15,229 nucleotides of DNA from Porphyromonas sp. (lineage in GTDB: Bacteria > Bacteroidota > Bacteroidia > Bacteroidales > Porphyromonadaceae), in NCBI GenBank assembly GCA_029983505.1, contig JASBZK010000043.1, positions 1 to 15,229 of the forward strand, given 5' to 3'. Positions 14,391 to 15,229 of the stretch are shown piece by piece; position 1 is the first letter of the stretch; every line of letters starts with the position of its first letter. The notes below the pieces were generated by a model, which did not search any database, had not been told where the DNA came from, and saw nothing but the letters and a program-made list of their open reading frames with translations. Made by a program: the position numbers and the translations under genes.

Positions 14391-14398
14391 TAAAGATA
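14391..14398 (-). promoter_or_regulatory. Probable -7 box of the C69 peptidase gene
   Basis: On the minus strand TATCTTTA lies 21 bp before the ATG at 14369, in the gap after the lipoprotein gene. It differs from the Bacteroidota consensus only at the last base and is identical to the box before the DUF349 gene. The -33 box is not evident. Confidence 0.4.
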
Positions 14399-14419
14399 GA
14401 TGTCGGAGCGTGTGTCACC

Positions 14420-14863
14420 TCATCTCCTCACGAGGTGAAGGACATAATTCTCGCCATATAGCGTCAGCTTTCCGTGTGAAGTCTCGTAGCGCAACCGTAA
14501 TTCCGGAAGGTTGGTGCCACCGGGAACCGGAAAGACCGCGTTCGTCTTCTGCAGGTCATTGGGCGTGAACGTAATCTCGTTGCCGTCAAAAGCAGGATAC
14601 CCCCACAGCGTCTGCCTCACGGAGATACTCTTGGAGGCATCGGCGATATACGTAATCCGGAAAAGGACGTTCTGGAACTCCCAATACACCCCGTCCGCAG
14701 TCTCTGCATAAGCAGGCATCGGAAGACCGGAGTTATTCTCCACGGACTCGACCAGCCAGATGCCGTCGAGGGGCGAAGGAGGAGTGTATTTATTGCATCC
14801 GCTCGTCACGATTAAGACGAGGAAGAGCGCACAAATGGCGCCAAAGAAGTTTCTTTTGGTCAT
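14420..14863 (-). CDS. Small lipoprotein, lipocalin-like, unknown function
   Basis: A 147-residue protein starting MTKRNFFGAICALFLVLIVTSGC: a basic start, a hydrophobic stretch and a lipobox-like TSGC with the lipid-attached cysteine at residue 23. The mature part (PPSPLDGIWLVESVENN, then alternating beta-strand-like segments ending in KLTLYGENYVLHLVRR) resembles the small lipocalin-like lipoproteins common in Bacteroidales, where D-G-x-W near the start marks the barrel. The ligand is unknown. A longer reading from 14926 is rejected because the -7 promoter box at 14901-14894 would lie inside it and the signal peptide begins naturally at 14863. It precedes the C69 peptidase by 50 bp, so read-through is possible. 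Confidence 0.8.
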   Translation of the reverse strand: MTKRNFFGAICALFLVLIVTSGCNKYTPPSPLDGIWLVESVENNSGLPMPAYAETADGVYWEFQNVLFRITYIADASKSISVRQTLWGYPAFDGNEITFTPNDLQKTNAVFPVPGGTNLPELRLRYETSHGKLTLYGENYVLHLVRR

Positions 14864-14893
14864 AAAAAAACAGGCGCTGAAGCGCGCACCCTT

Positions 14894-14901
14894 CAAAGTT
14901 A
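14894..14901 (-). promoter_or_regulatory. -7 promoter box of the lipoprotein gene
   Basis: On the minus strand TAACTTTG is an exact TAnnTTTG match, 30 bp before the ATG at 14863. It helps fix that start. No clear -33 TTTG is seen. Confidence 0.5.
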
Positions 14902-14971
14902 CAAAAAATAACCACACGCCCCGCACACTTCCTCACCCTGCCTGTCCCTTACCCTACTGTCCCCCGCCTTA

Positions 14972-15170
14972 CTCCGACTCTACCTGCCCCCGTCCGATAG
15001 GACGTCCGACCCTGCCTATCCCCATCCGACCCTGCTGACCCCGTCCGACTTCGTCCGAGGACGTCCGACCCTGCTGACCCCGTCCGACTCTGTCTGATAC
15101 CGTCCGACTCTGTCTGATACCGTCCGACTCTGTCTGACTCTGGCCGACCCTGTCTGACTCTGGCCGATAA
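14972..15170. repeat. Tandem 20-bp repeat array, right edge, reverse orientation
   Basis: About nine or ten degenerate units. The clearest are CGTCCGACTCTGTCTGATAC at 15081-15100 and again at 15101-15120, then a variant at 15121-15140 and TGGCCGACCCTGTCTGACTC at 15141-15160. Each unit consists of two 10-bp halves starting GTCYGAC or similar. Units further left (14972-15080) are more diverged. This is the same family as positions 1-60, but that array shows GTCGGAC on the plus strand and this one GTCCGAC, so they are inverted relative to each other. The lipoprotein promoter lies to the left. Confidence 0.85.
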
Positions 15171-15229
15171 GTGTGATAGTACGATAGTCCAACAGTGGCG
15201 CAGCTCTTCTCTGTAGAGGCTACAGGGTT
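15171..15229. other. Terminal unannotated stretch with small palindrome
   Basis: After the array the last 59 bp hold no recognisable gene. CTGTAG (15211-15216) and CTACAG (15220-15225) form a 6-bp inverted repeat around AGG. The window ends too soon to interpret it. Confidence 0.4.

Overview
The window (15,229 bp, roughly 55% GC by eye) looks like chromosome of an anaerobic member of the Bacteroidota, most likely Bacteroidales close to Porphyromonas. The evidence is the gene families present (a DUF3127 SSB-like protein, a multi-repeat DUF349 protein, a C69 dipeptidase, rubrerythrin, a three-gene transhydrogenase) and repeated -7 boxes of the Bacteroidota form TAnnTTTG in front of genes. The genus is a guess. 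No rRNA, tRNA, CRISPR array, transposase or phage gene was found.

Layout. Positions 1-60 are the edge of an array of 20-bp tandem repeats. Plus-strand genes follow: a DUF349 protein (185-2185), tryptophanyl-tRNA synthetase trpS (2457-3458), a DUF3127 SSB-like OB-fold protein ending in DDLPF (3635-4081), a large TPR-like plus OB/S1-like protein (4470-6419), malate dehydrogenase (6689-7690) and rubrerythrin (7891-8481). A 14-bp perfect hairpin separates rubrerythrin from the convergent minus-strand transhydrogenase operon pntAa-pntAb-pntB (12211 down to 8566). Upstream of it, also on the minus strand, are a secreted C69-family Ntn-hydrolase (14369-12693) and a small lipoprotein (14863-14420). 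The right end (14972-15170) is a second array of the same repeat family in the opposite orientation.

The most unusual feature is PntB. It has 663 residues instead of the usual 460-480 because the NADP(H)-binding domain III is present twice. The two 159-residue copies are identical in protein and differ at only three silent bases in 477 bp. A 23-residue acidic, Ser/Thr/Pro-containing linker found nowhere else in the window separates them. Both copies also lack the Lys-Arg-Ser loop that grips the NADP 2'-phosphate in E. coli. The membrane domains lack both histidines known to me as the proton-channel histidine (beta-His91 of E. coli, alpha2-His42 of Thermus). A terminator-like hairpin lies between pntAa and pntAb inside the operon.

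How the genes may fit together (inference): malate dehydrogenase handles NAD(H), the transhydrogenase exchanges reducing equivalents between NAD(H) and NADP(H) coupled to proton movement, and rubrerythrin removes peroxide. Together they form a small redox neighbourhood, although they are separate transcription units. The upstream genes are housekeeping or nucleic-acid related and are separated by intergenic regions of 170-390 bp rich in short dispersed repeats and hairpins.
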